A stretch of 64,000 bases of DNA, from assembly GCA_965214115.1 (NCBI GenBank), contig CBDCAU010000007.1:186001-250000 (forward strand). The letters are read 5' to 3'. Position 1 is the first letter of the stretch. The number at the start of each line of letters is the position of its first letter. The position numbers and the translations under genes were made by a program. The notes under the pieces are model-generated. The model saw only the letters and a list, made by a program, of their open reading frames with translations. It was not told where the DNA came from and did not search any database. Origin of the DNA: Owenweeksia sp965214115. Its GTDB lineage: Bacteria > Bacteroidota > Bacteroidia > Flavobacteriales > Schleiferiaceae. Of this stretch, positions 1-8,831 are shown piece after piece.

Positions 1-297
1 AATAGGGATATTGAGATTGTAGAAGTTGGCTTGCGCCCGGGTGAAAAATTGTATGAAGAATTGCTGGCCGTGGACGAAAACACCAAGCCGACGCATCACA
101 AAAAAATTATGATAGCTGACATCGAAAGTCTCTCGTTTTCAGAGATTTCCACTGCGCTTTTGGATTTGCGACTGGCCTTGGAAAAAAATGATAATCTTGA
201 GCTGGTGCGTTCGCTTAAGCAAATCGTCCCCGAATTTATCAGCAACAACTCTATCTTCGCCAGCCTCGACATCAAGAAAGTGGTGGTGAATGAATAA
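1..297 (+). CDS. Polysaccharide biosynthesis nucleotide-sugar epimerase/dehydratase, C-terminal part (FlaA1/CapD-like)
   Basis: The gene is cut by the window start; the reading frame is open from base 1, so only the last 98 residues are visible. They contain the stretch IEIVEVGLRPGEKLYEELL, which is characteristic of the C-terminal part of membrane-anchored FlaA1/CapD-type UDP-sugar 4,6-dehydratases. These enzymes act early in capsule, O-antigen or exopolysaccharide synthesis. The Rossmann and transmembrane parts lie outside the window, so substrate cannot be judged. The stop codon overlaps the start of the next gene by 8 bases, suggesting translational coupling with the outer-membrane protein that follows. 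Family assignment is fairly safe; the exact reaction is inferred. Confidence 0.85.
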   Translation, partial: NRDIEIVEVGLRPGEKLYEELLAVDENTKPTHHKKIMIADIESLSFSEISTALLDLRLALEKNDNLELVRSLKQIVPEFISNNSIFASLDIKKVVVNE

Positions 298-1906
298 GGT
301 GTTCAACCTTTTTTTGACTCTTTTTTCCGTCAGCCTTTTCGGGCAATTCCATTATTCGCAACTCAATCAGATTTCAGAAATTCGATTTGATTTAGATTAT
401 TACAAAACGGTGGGACACGGCACGGTGCATCCCCGCTTAAATATTCCCAATTTTGATACGGGAATTTCGATGGAAGAAATAGCAACTACTTCTTCATTGA
501 AATTGGATAAAAAAAGCTGGCTGGGACGCAAACTTTTCAATGAACATTTGGTCGATATAAAAGGTGATGATTTTCATCTGATTTTGAACCCCGTTGTCAA
601 TCTGCAAATCGGGTCTTCCTCTGACGCTGAAAATTTCACTTATGTGAATACACGCGGCCTTTCCATCGAAGGGCGAATCACCCAAAAGTTCAGTTTTCAA
701 ACTTCGTATTTGGAAAGCCAAGGCCGCTTTGCGAATTATATAAATGACTTTGTAACCGCTCGCCCGCCCGCTGCTGGAGAGGGAAATGTGCCAGGCCAAG
801 GTTTGGCGCGTCCATTTGGCGAAGGCGGTTTTGACTACGGAATGGCATCAGGGCAAATCGCTTTTGTGCCGAATAAATATTTCGCTTTTTTGCTGGGCCA
901 AGGCCGCCATTTTTGGGGCGAGGGCCACCGTTCGATGTTTCTTTCCGATGCCAGTTTCAACTATCCGTTTCTAAAAATCGAGACCACTTTTTGGAAAATA
1001 AAGTATATCAATTTATGGAAACAATTGTATGATATTCGGCCGGAAGTGGAACGAAATGGAGTGTTCGCCAAAAAGTATGTTTCATCCCACTTTTTGAGCA
1101 TAGATTTGACCGAAAAATGGAACTTAAATTTCTTTGAATCCATCGTGTTTGGCGATACCGCTGGCAGTTCGATTGACGCGGCTTTTTTCAATCCAGTCAT
1201 TTTTTACCGTCCAGTAGAATTTTCCACCGGATTCCGTGGCGGAAACGCGCTTTTGGGCATCGGGAGTTCGTATGAGATTTTCAATCGCACCAAAGTTTAC
1301 GGGCAGTTTCTGTTGGATGAATTTATTCTGAAAGAAGTTTTTGGTGGCGATGGCGACTGGCGAAATATGCAAAGCTGGCAACTCGGTGTGAAAACCCACC
1401 AATTCTTGGGTTGGGCCAATGTTTTCGGCCGATTGGAATACAATGCCGCGCGGCCTTACACCAATGCGCACCGCAGCGCCATTACCAATTACGGTCATTT
1501 CAACCAGCCGCTGGCGCATCCGTGGGGGGCGAATTTTCAGGAAGTTTTGGCGCAGGCGATTTTCGTCAAAAATCGGTGGGAGTTTGAGGCGCGATTCCAT
1601 TTTGGGATTAGGGGTTTGGACAGCGGCGCAACTAATTGGGGGCAAGATATTTACAAATCATATCACACCCATCAAAATAATAAAGGCAACCAGATAGGGC
1701 AGGGGGTGCGCGGCCAGTATTTTTACGGAATGGCGCGCTTGGCGTGGCTGGTCAATCCGGCCTCGCGATTGAAATTGGAGGCGGGAATCCGCTACCGAAA
1801 TTTGCAAACAGATACTACCCAAAACAGCGTTTTTAACAGCGGAAATGCCACGTGGGTTTTTCTCGGTTTACGCACCGAATTTTTCAATCGTTATTATGAT
1901 TTTTAG
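290..1906 (+). CDS. RemB-like / capsule-assembly-type outer-membrane beta-barrel protein
   Basis: The protein has 538 residues, beginning with a short signal peptide (hydrophobic residues about 5-18, ending near LFGQF). The rest is rich in alternating aromatic and polar strands typical of an outer-membrane beta barrel. The block around residues 205-240, with FLLGQGRHFWGEGHRSMFLSD followed by a FLKIETTFWKIKY-type segment, resembles the RemB gliding/surface protein family and Wzi-like capsule assembly barrels of Bacteroidota. It starts inside the end of the CapD-like gene and is followed 11 bases later by xrtF, so it belongs to an exopolysaccharide/surface locus. I infer a role in holding or assembling surface polysaccharide, or in surface motility. 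The RemB name comes from remembered similarity and is not proven. Confidence 0.7.
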   Translation: MNKVFNLFLTLFSVSLFGQFHYSQLNQISEIRFDLDYYKTVGHGTVHPRLNIPNFDTGISMEEIATTSSLKLDKKSWLGRKLFNEHLVDIKGDDFHLILNPVVNLQIGSSSDAENFTYVNTRGLSIEGRITQKFSFQTSYLESQGRFANYINDFVTARPPAAGEGNVPGQGLARPFGEGGFDYGMASGQIAFVPNKYFAFLLGQGRHFWGEGHRSMFLSDASFNYPFLKIETTFWKIKYINLWKQLYDIRPEVERNGVFAKKYVSSHFLSIDLTEKWNLNFFESIVFGDTAGSSIDAAFFNPVIFYRPVEFSTGFRGGNALLGIGSSYEIFNRTKVYGQFLLDEFILKEVFGGDGDWRNMQSWQLGVKTHQFLGWANVFGRLEYNAARPYTNAHRSAITNYGHFNQPLAHPWGANFQEVLAQAIFVKNRWEFEARFHFGIRGLDSGATNWGQDIYKSYHTHQNNKGNQIGQGVRGQYFYGMARLAWLVNPASRLKLEAGIRYRNLQTDTTQNSVFNSGNATWVFLGLRTEFFNRYYDF

Positions 1907-1917
1907 TCATATAAAAT

Positions 1918-2499
1918 ATGTGGAAAGAGTTTAAACCGACCATCCTTTTTTTGGTCAAATTTTTCGTGGTGTATTTTGCACTTTCTGCATTGTATGGATT
2001 TTTCATTCAGAAATATGATACCCGCGAACCGGCCGAGGTGGATTCTTTTACTCATTTTGTGACCTCCAATTGTACCAAAACTGCTTCTGTGATGGGCTAC
2101 GAAACAAGGGTGCTGAAAAATTCCCACATCGTACACGGCTCGCTGGAGGAACAGACCTACGACAGCGTGTGGCTCAACGATATTTTCGCCATCGACATTG
2201 AAGAGGGCTGCAACGGGTTGAACATTATGATTTTGTTTTTGGCCTTTGTGGTGGCTTTCGGTGGGAAGTTGGTGAATATGCTGATTTTCATTCCGTTGGG
2301 AATAGTTTTTATTCACTTGGCCAACATCGGGCGGTTGCTTTTGCTTAGTTTTTTAAACGTGGAATGGGGCGGGCGCGCTTTCCATTTTTTCCATAAATAC
2401 GGTTTCACGGCGGTGATTTACGCGGCGGTTTTCATCCTGTGGTATTTATGGGTAATACGCTTTTCAGGGCGCAACCTCTATTCTAAAAAAGCCCAATGA
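1918..2499 (+). CDS. xrtF: Exosortase family protein XrtF
   Basis: A 193-residue polytopic inner-membrane protein with about five hydrophobic segments. The exosortase catalytic residues are visible: Cys98 in EEGCNGLN, Arg139 in LANIGRLL, and His159 (or His156) in FHFFHKYG. The EGCNGL signature and short length match the Bacteroidota-specific exosortase XrtF rather than the longer XrtA. Exosortases are cysteine proteases/transpeptidases that process C-terminally tagged surface proteins, usually in species making exopolysaccharide. The following gene overlaps by four bases and encodes the usual XrtF-associated membrane protein, which strengthens the call. No obvious substrate carrying a PEP-CTERM-like tail was recognised in the window. 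Confidence 0.88.
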   Translation: MWKEFKPTILFLVKFFVVYFALSALYGFFIQKYDTREPAEVDSFTHFVTSNCTKTASVMGYETRVLKNSHIVHGSLEEQTYDSVWLNDIFAIDIEEGCNGLNIMILFLAFVVAFGGKLVNMLIFIPLGIVFIHLANIGRLLLLSFLNVEWGGRAFHFFHKYGFTAVIYAAVFILWYLWVIRFSGRNLYSKKAQ

Positions 2500-2948
2500 C
2501 AGCTCGGCGCATTTTTTTCATCCTCCTCGGCGCGGCCGGCTTGTTTTGGGTATATCTGTTTCAGGATTACTTGGATTTTTACTCGGTATTTTTTCAATGG
2601 GAAATGCCAAAATTTTTAGATTACAATACCTCTAATTTTAAAAATATTGAGACGTTTTCTTTTATTGTAAACAAGGCGGGTCGTTATCTTTTGAATGATT
2701 TATTTTCTATTTCGATAATCTATGGTATTTTTTACGAGAAAAAATACGCCCGATTCGCATTTTTAGTGATGATTTTTGGACTGTTGGTTTTGTTGCCGAT
2801 TTACATTTTTATTTATCTAAAACAACCCGAAGGATTTTCTTCGATGTTGTCGCACCTGCACCGTGTGGTGATGAACCCCGTTTTGATGATGCTGTTAATT
2901 CCGGCGTTTTTTTATCAAAAACGGACAGGGGCAAAATCCAATCCCTAA
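2496..2948 (+). CDS. Exosortase F system-associated membrane protein
   Basis: A 150-residue protein whose ATG overlaps the xrtF stop (ATGA), so the two are translationally coupled. It has four predicted membrane segments, near residues 5-25, 65-80, 88-108 and 128-143. The N-terminal part (WVYLFQDYLDFY, then FKNIETFSFIVNKAGRYLLND) and the C-terminal LHRVVMNPVLMMLLIPAFFYQ match my memory of the family found beside XrtF. Its biochemical role is unknown; a helper or substrate-presenting role for the exosortase is inferred from this fixed partnership. The next gene starts two bases after the stop. Confidence 0.8.
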   Translation: MTARRIFFILLGAAGLFWVYLFQDYLDFYSVFFQWEMPKFLDYNTSNFKNIETFSFIVNKAGRYLLNDLFSISIIYGIFYEKKYARFAFLVMIFGLLVLLPIYIFIYLKQPEGFSSMLSHLHRVVMNPVLMMLLIPAFFYQKRTGAKSNP

Positions 2949-2949
2949 A

Positions 2950-3663
2950 ATGCAGCATCCCAATGTTTTAGCTTTTTGGAGCGGCCCTCGCAACGTCAGT
3001 ACTGCGCTGATGTACAGCTTTGCGCAGCGCACGGATTGCCACGTGATGGACGAACCCTTGTTCGGGCATTTTTTGAAATTTACGGGTGTGGCGCGTCCTT
3101 CGCGGAAGGAGGTTTTACAAATGATGCCAACGGATGCCGAAGCGATTTTGAAAAGTTTTTCCGCGCCGTCCGAGCAGCCTTTTGTGATGCTGAAAAATAT
3201 GGCCAATCACTTGGAGGGTTTAGATTTCAATATATTACAAGATTTCAAAAACGTGATTTTGACGCGGCATCCCGCCAAGGTAATTCACAGTTACACGAAA
3301 AATGTAGCGCAACCCACCGAGCTGGATTTGTGCTATTTCCATCAATCGAAAATCGTTCAATTTTTAAAAGAAAAACAACAGCCATTTTATATTTTGGATT
3401 CGGATGATTTGATTGAAAATCCTGAAGAAAAACTGCGAGAAGTTTGTGTATTTTTAGAAATACCTTTTGACGAAAAAATGCTGCGATGGGAAGCTGGCCC
3501 GCGCTCCGAAGATGGAGTGTGGGCAAAATATTGGTATGAAAATGTGCACCGCAGTACTGGATTTTCCCAACCGAAAAAAGATAAAGAATATCCGATTCCC
3601 GGGCATTTAAAAATGTTGTATGAAACGAGCTTAAATTATTATAAAAAATTGAACCAAAAATGA
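2950..3663 (+). CDS. Sulfotransferase-like P-loop protein
   Basis: A 237-residue soluble protein. The N-terminal WSGPRNVSTALMYSFAQR resembles the 5'-phosphosulfate-binding loop of the sulfotransferase fold, and ILTRHPAKVIHSYTKN around residues 110-125 resembles the 3'-phosphate-binding Arg/Ser motif. It therefore probably belongs to the PAPS-dependent sulfotransferase-like superfamily, although a non-sulfate acceptor or a purely regulatory use is possible. It overlaps the downstream class IV aminotransferase by four bases, which implies a shared pathway; in some bacteria I recall the two domains being fused. The acceptor substrate cannot be deduced from the sequence. Confidence 0.75.
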   Translation: MQHPNVLAFWSGPRNVSTALMYSFAQRTDCHVMDEPLFGHFLKFTGVARPSRKEVLQMMPTDAEAILKSFSAPSEQPFVMLKNMANHLEGLDFNILQDFKNVILTRHPAKVIHSYTKNVAQPTELDLCYFHQSKIVQFLKEKQQPFYILDSDDLIENPEEKLREVCVFLEIPFDEKMLRWEAGPRSEDGVWAKYWYENVHRSTGFSQPKKDKEYPIPGHLKMLYETSLNYYKKLNQK

Positions 3664-4562
3664 GCAAGTACAACCTCCCTGACCCGCGCAACGAGGGCAC
3701 TTTTATTTATGTAAACGGATTGGTGAAACGCGAGGAAGCCGCCATCTCGCCCTTGGACAGCGTGGTGCAGGGCGGCGATGCCGTCTGGGAAGGCCTCCGC
3801 GTTTACGATGGTAAAATTTTCCAACTGGAAGAACACCTCGACCGCCTCTTCCACTCCGCCCATATTTTGTGTTTTGAAAACGTGCCCAGCCGTGAGGAAG
3901 TGAAAAACGCCATCTTCAACACCTTGAAAAAGAACAAGATGCGCGATGGCGTCCACATCCGGCTGACGCTGACGCGCGGCGTGAAAACCATCAGCGGGAT
4001 GAACCCCAACCTGAACACGCAGGGCTGTACGCTCATCGTGTTGCCGGAATACAAAGGCTTCGTTTATGGCGAGGACGGCCTGACACTCGCCACCTCCAGC
4101 ATCCGGCGCAACCCGCCCTTTACCTTGGATTCCAAAATCCATCATAACAACTTGCTGAACAACATCTTAGCGAAAATAGACGGCAACCACGCCGGCGCGG
4201 ACGATGCGATTATGCTGGACATCCACGGCTTTGTCAGCGAGACGAACGCCACTAATATTTTCATCGTAAAAATCGGCGAACTTTTGACACCTTTTGCGGA
4301 TGCCTGCCTGCCGGGGTTTACACGGGAAAAAGTGCTGCAAATCGCCGCCGAAAACGACATCCCCGCAAGGGAAAAGAATATTTCGTTGGCCGAACTTTAT
4401 ACGGCCGATGAGGCATTTACCACCGGCACGATGGGTGCGCTCAGTTGGGTGAAAGTCGCGGATGGGCGGCAAATCGGCAATGGAAAAAAAGGCGAAATGA
4501 CGCAGCGTTTGCAGGATTTATACGCGCAATATGTGGTGCGGGAGGCGGTGCCCATCCAGTAA
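3660..4562 (+). CDS. Class IV (branched-chain/D-amino-acid type) PLP aminotransferase
   Basis: A 300-residue fold-type IV PLP enzyme. Visible landmarks are the N-terminal VNGLVKREEAAISPLDSVVQGGDAVWEGLRV block, the probable Schiff-base lysine in LDSKIHHNNLLNNILAK (about residue 159), the cofactor-carboxylate Glu in GFVSETNATNIFIV, and the C-terminal TADEAFTTGTMGALSWV. These match the branched-chain aminotransferase, D-amino-acid aminotransferase and aminodeoxychorismate lyase superfamily. Length is normal. The start ATG sits in the stop of the sulfotransferase-like gene (ATGA). Because of that coupling I would not automatically call it ilvE; a dedicated pathway role is equally likely. Confidence 0.85.
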   Translation: MSKYNLPDPRNEGTFIYVNGLVKREEAAISPLDSVVQGGDAVWEGLRVYDGKIFQLEEHLDRLFHSAHILCFENVPSREEVKNAIFNTLKKNKMRDGVHIRLTLTRGVKTISGMNPNLNTQGCTLIVLPEYKGFVYGEDGLTLATSSIRRNPPFTLDSKIHHNNLLNNILAKIDGNHAGADDAIMLDIHGFVSETNATNIFIVKIGELLTPFADACLPGFTREKVLQIAAENDIPAREKNISLAELYTADEAFTTGTMGALSWVKVADGRQIGNGKKGEMTQRLQDLYAQYVVREAVPIQ

Positions 4563-4567
4563 ATTTG

Positions 4568-4987
4568 CTACTTCGCGAAAAGCTGCTCAATGTTTTTGAA
4601 CGCTTTGAATTCCAAGGCGTTGCCGCTGGGGTCGTGGAAAAACATCGTGGCTTGCTCGCCCGCTTGGCCTTCGAAGCGAATATAGGGTTCGATGGCAAAT
4701 TCCACTTTGGCGTGGCGTAGTTTTTCGGCCAAATCCTCCCAATCTTCCCAACGCAACACCACGCCAAAATGCGGCACGGGAACGCTGTGGCCATTAACGG
4801 GATTTTCACGTTTTTCAGATAAACTCTCGGTCAAGTGCAAGACCAATTGATGCCCAAAAAAATCTAAATCCAACCAATGCTCGGAAGAGCGGCCTTCGGT
4901 GCAACCTAAAATTTCTCTGTAAAAAGCGCGGGTTTTTTGCAAATCTTTGACAGGAATCGCCAAATGGAAGGGTTGAATGTTTTTCAT
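4568..4987 (-). CDS. VOC (glyoxalase/bleomycin-resistance) family protein
   Basis: A 139-residue protein with one complete vicinal-oxygen-chelate module made of two beta-alpha-beta-beta-beta units. It starts HLAIPVKDLQKTRAFYREILG and ends FFHDPSGNALEFKAF, the usual first and last strands. Likely metal ligands are His8 in the first strand and Glu near the FFHDPSGNALEF segment. The middle carries the substrate-facing HFGVVLRWEDWEDLAEKL. Family members include dioxygenases, isomerases and drug-binding proteins, so the reaction is not predictable. It converges with the aminotransferase gene five bases away and lies 13 bases downstream of a small secreted protein on the same strand. Confidence 0.85.
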   Translation of the reverse strand: MKNIQPFHLAIPVKDLQKTRAFYREILGCTEGRSSEHWLDLDFFGHQLVLHLTESLSEKRENPVNGHSVPVPHFGVVLRWEDWEDLAEKLRHAKVEFAIEPYIRFEGQAGEQATMFFHDPSGNALEFKAFKNIEQLFAK

Positions 4988-5000
4988 AAAAAAATGAAAA

Positions 5001-5399
5001 TCACGGCAATGCGATTCGCTCTTTCATATAAATGCTGTCCAGCGTAAGCGAAAATTTTTCATCGCCCAAATGTCCCCTCAGCGTAGCTTTCAAGACGCCG
5101 CGCGGCACATTTCGATTTTTCGCAAAGTAGCGGCGCGCCAATACCTGACCATTTTTGAAAAGTCCTGCTTCTACACCTACTTCCTCAAAATGGAGGGAAT
5201 CCACCGCCACGTTGTCCGGCCAATTTTCAGGCACTATATAATAGGTGTGGCCGATGCCGGATTCGGAAGTGCCGCCGATTTCTTCGATGTAATAGGCATC
5301 TTGCACGGGCAGTTTTTCCGCCCAGTCGGCGGCGGGTTTTTGGCTGCCGCATTTTGTGGCGAGCATTCCTATCACGATAAACAAAAGTGAAATTTTCAT
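5001..5399 (-). CDS. Small secreted or lipid-anchored protein of unknown function
   Basis: A 132-residue protein with an N-terminal hydrophobic segment (residues 3-14) followed by LATKCGSQ. The cysteine could be lipidated, although Thr-Lys before it is not a classic lipobox, so simple secretion is also possible. The body has no motif I recognise; it looks like a small beta-rich domain with DSLHFEEVGVEAGLF and LKATLRGHLGDEKFSLTLDSIYM. Its start codon overlaps the stop of the large T9SS protein upstream (ATGA), so the two are co-transcribed and translationally coupled, suggesting a shared envelope role. Confidence 0.6.
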   Translation of the reverse strand: MKISLLFIVIGMLATKCGSQKPAADWAEKLPVQDAYYIEEIGGTSESGIGHTYYIVPENWPDNVAVDSLHFEEVGVEAGLFKNGQVLARRYFAKNRNVPRGVLKATLRGHLGDEKFSLTLDSIYMKERIALP

Positions 5400-8300
5400 C
5401 GCAAACTGATTTTTACATTGCCTTGGTTTTCAGAAGATTTCCATTGCAAAATATACATTCCGCTGGCGAAACTGCCCAAGTCCAATTCGTGTTTTTTAAC
5501 GTCTTTCAAATCAAATCGTTGCAAAATTTTACCGTTCAAATCCCTCAAAGTCAGTTGCGTTTTTGACCAGTTTTCCGGCCTTTCCACCGTGATTTTTCCA
5601 TCGGTGGGATTGGGGTAAATCTGTAAAACGGATTGATTTTCAGATGTTTCCCGCAAACCAATCGGGCTGCCCGTCATCGCGATGCTGTAATCTTCCGTTT
5701 CGCCGGCCAGCGTTCCGCAACTTTGCGCCGCCGCCGCGCGAAAGGCCGAGCGCACCCGCATCCGCAGCGTGTCACTGCCCACCAAAAAGGGCGTGGTAAA
5801 ATTCGCGGTGGCTTTGTGGTTCGCGTCGATGGCGGCAAACCGAATCAGTTCGTCATCGTCAAAATTGAAATTGTTGTCGTAATCAATCCAAGCGAAAACG
5901 GTGTCGTCGTCAAACGAAAAATTCAACTGCACTTCCATCGTATAATTTTGGCTGTGAGACAGTTGCGCGAAGTGTTGCGTAAAATCTGCGTAGCCGTTTT
6001 TTACGGAAGTATGCTGCAAATCCGCCAATTTTACTTCGGCAATCCAGTCCGCGCCGGTGTTGGGAGAAGCAGCGGCGGGACAATAATCTTTGGTTTGGGT
6101 GCGGTACATAAAGCGGTAGGTTTCGCTGGTGTCGCCCGCACTTCCCACGGCCAAAACTTTGAAATACATTTTTGTTCCAAGAGTCTGCGGAGGCAATGGA
6201 CGCACGGTTTCCCACAAACTATCGGTAACGAATTGCATCGGAATCACGCTATCTAAACCAATATCATCCGCCGACCATTTCACAAAAACATCGCTCAGGT
6301 TTCCATTATAAAAAATCTTCGATTGAATGGGCTGCGCAATCTCCGCGCGCGGCCCGTAAACACTGGGCGCATCGCCGATTTCGGTGGTGATGATTTTGGG
6401 GAAATTTTCGCGGTTCACCAAGTCGGTTTCCCACAGGCCGCGCCCCCAACTGGCGCCGCGCAGGGTGTTGCTGCCGCGCATTATTTCGAGGTCGCTCATT
6501 GTGCAGTTCGGCAGGCTTTTATTGAAAAGTTGCCACGCGCCGCCGTTCAGTGGTTTCGCGAATACGCCGATTTCCGCACCGACGTAAATCATCGGATTTT
6601 TTTGATGGTCGATAATCACCGAGCGCAGCGGCATATCGCCCAAGTTGCCCGTGATGTTTTGCCACGTAGCCCCTTGGTCTTGTGATAGATATACTTTCTG
6701 ACCATTGTTTTGATAGGAGGCAAAAGTGGCCACCAAAACGTGGTCGTCGTTAGGCGCGAAGGCCACGTCGGTAATAAAGGAGTTGGGCAGGCCCGCATAT
6801 TTGTTCACGAAATTCTGACCGCCGTCCGTGGAAATTCGCAAAATTCTGCCATCGGTAATCGCCATCGTCATCGAATCGTTTTCCGCGAAAGCGGCGCGGT
6901 CAATCCTTCCAAAAAACCCTGAACTGCTGAGGATTTGCCAGTTTTCGCCAAAGTCGTTTGTCCGATAAATATTCTCCCCAAAAGAATACATCGTGAGTTG
7001 GTTTAGTGGGTCAAGCAAAAGCGGCGCTTCCCAAGCGGCCGAGTTGTGAAATTTTTCAGAAGAAATACTCATACCACCGTTCACGCTGCGGATGCGGCCG
7101 CCGTATTGATAGCTGCCCATCATCAGTTTGGGATTGAGCGGCTGGATGATGTTTTCCATCCCGTCTGCGCCAAAATATTCCAGCCAACCGTTTTTTCGCT
7201 TTAGGCTGGTACCATTGTCCTGACTGCCGCAAAGGCTCAAATAATGATTGCTTTGCGAAACGCCAACATCGTAATTTTCGCGAATGCCGGTGCCTTTGCT
7301 GAGGATTTTCCACGACACCCCGCCATCGGTACTTTTGCACAAAAAACCATCGGTGGCCACGTAATAAGTACCGTTCATACATTTCGCTTCGCGCAGATCG
7401 GCGTGGACGTACAATCCGCCGTCCACGCTGCCCGCGCCGCCGAGGCTCCAGTAAGTGACTTGCCCGAAAGTCTTACCGCCGTCGTCACTTTTATAAATGT
7501 CCAACATCCCATAAATCATCTCGGAAGTGTCCAAATCACTGACCACAAAACCATCGCAACTGCGCGGCGGGTTGGTCATAAATTGGAAGGTGCCGCCCTT
7601 GGTGGTGGATTTCCAAACGCCGTTGTCGCTGGCCGCAAACAGGCAGTCAGGGCAATCGGGGCTGGTGGAAATTTTCACTTCACGACCGCTGTTTCCCGCG
7701 AGGGCGGCTGAGTTGGTAAACGTCTGTCCGCCATCGTTGCTGTATTTGATGCGGTTTTCATCGGGACTGAAAAAGTAATCGTCATAAATATAAACCACGC
7801 TGGTGTCGGTGGGATGGAATTCGATATCGGTGACATAAGCGGCGGGCAGTTTTTGGGAAAAGGTCTGCAAATCATCGTGGGAAACATAGAGGCCGCGCGA
7901 AGTGCCGACGTAAACGCGGTGTGGGATGGTAGGATGGTAGCGGATTTCATACACTTGCTCCGAACTGCCCAATCCGCCCCAGCCGAGTGCCGTGGGCGCA
8001 AAATTGGTGAGCGTCCAAGTTTGCCCGCCGTCGGTGCTGCGGTGGATGCCGTGGCTGGTACCGTTGCGCGCGTTGCGGAGGTTTATCAAAATGCTGTCGG
8101 GATTGGAAATGGAAACTGCCAGCGTGTTCACGCCGGAGGCGAAGAGCGTGTCGGTGGTGGATTTTTGCCAGTTTTGTCCGCCGTCGGTAGTTTTCCAAAA
8201 ACCGCCGCTGCGCGAGCCGAGGTACATCAAGTTGGTGTCGTTGGGATTGACGTAAAAACTCTCCACCCGGCCGAGGCCCGGCGAGTAGCCGCCCGCGATT

Positions 8301-8653
8301 TCGCCCAGATTGTAGGGCCCCAAATCGCGCCACGGATTTCCCCCTGCAACGGTGCCGGCGTTGTTTTTCTTGAAATTTTCAAAAGCGTGCGCCGCGAAAT
8401 ACATATTGGTTTCGCTGCGGTTTCCGCTGGGATAATAGTTGGGTTCGTTCTGGAATTTCCAGCGCTGGAAACCCTTGTGGCCGCTGCCTTCGCCCGTGCC
8501 TTCTTTTTCAAAATGGGATTCGGCTTGCTGGACGACCTCGTAGAAATTGACCTCGGGGTCGTACATCAAATGTTGGTAGTCTTGGGCGGCGGCGTTTTTT
8601 TGAAAAAGAAAGAGAACGGCCAGCATCAAAAACGAAAGGGAAAAAGTGCGCAT
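5396..8653 (-). CDS. T9SS type A sorting-domain protein with BNR/sortilin-like beta-propeller and GEVED domain
   Basis: The long open frame reaches 8776, but the credible start is the ATG at 8653, which gives MRTFSLSFLMLAVLFLF and a signal peptide ending near AAAQ (1085 residues). From about residue 100 to 720 there are repeated Asp-box/BNR units such as STDGGQTW, KTTDGGQNW, SNDGGQTF and STDGGQNF, typical of sortilin/VPS10-like propellers. Around residue 890 a GEVED-type module ends in GTLAGETEDYSIAM. The last 80 residues (YPNPTDGKITVERP, GMYILQW) form a T9SS type A sorting domain. The protein is therefore probably exported through the T9SS and anchored or released at the cell surface. Ligand and function are unknown. 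Confidence 0.88.
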   Translation of the reverse strand: MRTFSLSFLMLAVLFLFQKNAAAQDYQHLMYDPEVNFYEVVQQAESHFEKEGTGEGSGHKGFQRWKFQNEPNYYPSGNRSETNMYFAAHAFENFKKNNAGTVAGGNPWRDLGPYNLGEIAGGYSPGLGRVESFYVNPNDTNLMYLGSRSGGFWKTTDGGQNWQKSTTDTLFASGVNTLAVSISNPDSILINLRNARNGTSHGIHRSTDGGQTWTLTNFAPTALGWGGLGSSEQVYEIRYHPTIPHRVYVGTSRGLYVSHDDLQTFSQKLPAAYVTDIEFHPTDTSVVYIYDDYFFSPDENRIKYSNDGGQTFTNSAALAGNSGREVKISTSPDCPDCLFAASDNGVWKSTTKGGTFQFMTNPPRSCDGFVVSDLDTSEMIYGMLDIYKSDDGGKTFGQVTYWSLGGAGSVDGGLYVHADLREAKCMNGTYYVATDGFLCKSTDGGVSWKILSKGTGIRENYDVGVSQSNHYLSLCGSQDNGTSLKRKNGWLEYFGADGMENIIQPLNPKLMMGSYQYGGRIRSVNGGMSISSEKFHNSAAWEAPLLLDPLNQLTMYSFGENIYRTNDFGENWQILSSSGFFGRIDRAAFAENDSMTMAITDGRILRISTDGGQNFVNKYAGLPNSFITDVAFAPNDDHVLVATFASYQNNGQKVYLSQDQGATWQNITGNLGDMPLRSVIIDHQKNPMIYVGAEIGVFAKPLNGGAWQLFNKSLPNCTMSDLEIMRGSNTLRGASWGRGLWETDLVNRENFPKIITTEIGDAPSVYGPRAEIAQPIQSKIFYNGNLSDVFVKWSADDIGLDSVIPMQFVTDSLWETVRPLPPQTLGTKMYFKVLAVGSAGDTSETYRFMYRTQTKDYCPAAASPNTGADWIAEVKLADLQHTSVKNGYADFTQHFAQLSHSQNYTMEVQLNFSFDDDTVFAWIDYDNNFNFDDDELIRFAAIDANHKATANFTTPFLVGSDTLRMRVRSAFRAAAAQSCGTLAGETEDYSIAMTGSPIGLRETSENQSVLQIYPNPTDGKITVERPENWSKTQLTLRDLNGKILQRFDLKDVKKHELDLGSFASGMYILQWKSSENQGNVKISLR

Positions 8654-8831
8654 TCTGGAATTATTAAAATAGAAGGGAAACCAAAATATTTGGATTTCAA
8701 ATTTTTCCAAAAATCGGGATAAATCGGTGGGCGGGCAAGAAAATCTTTCAATAGAAAAAAAAAACCAGACCGCCAAAGCGACCTGGTTCCGTTGTTCAAA
8801 GTAGAGAGGTAGTCTAAAAGAGCATCATTCT

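Noticed and set aside
7814..8722. 302-residue plus-strand ORF
   Set aside because: Antisense to the BNR/T9SS protein; no start context and no domain.
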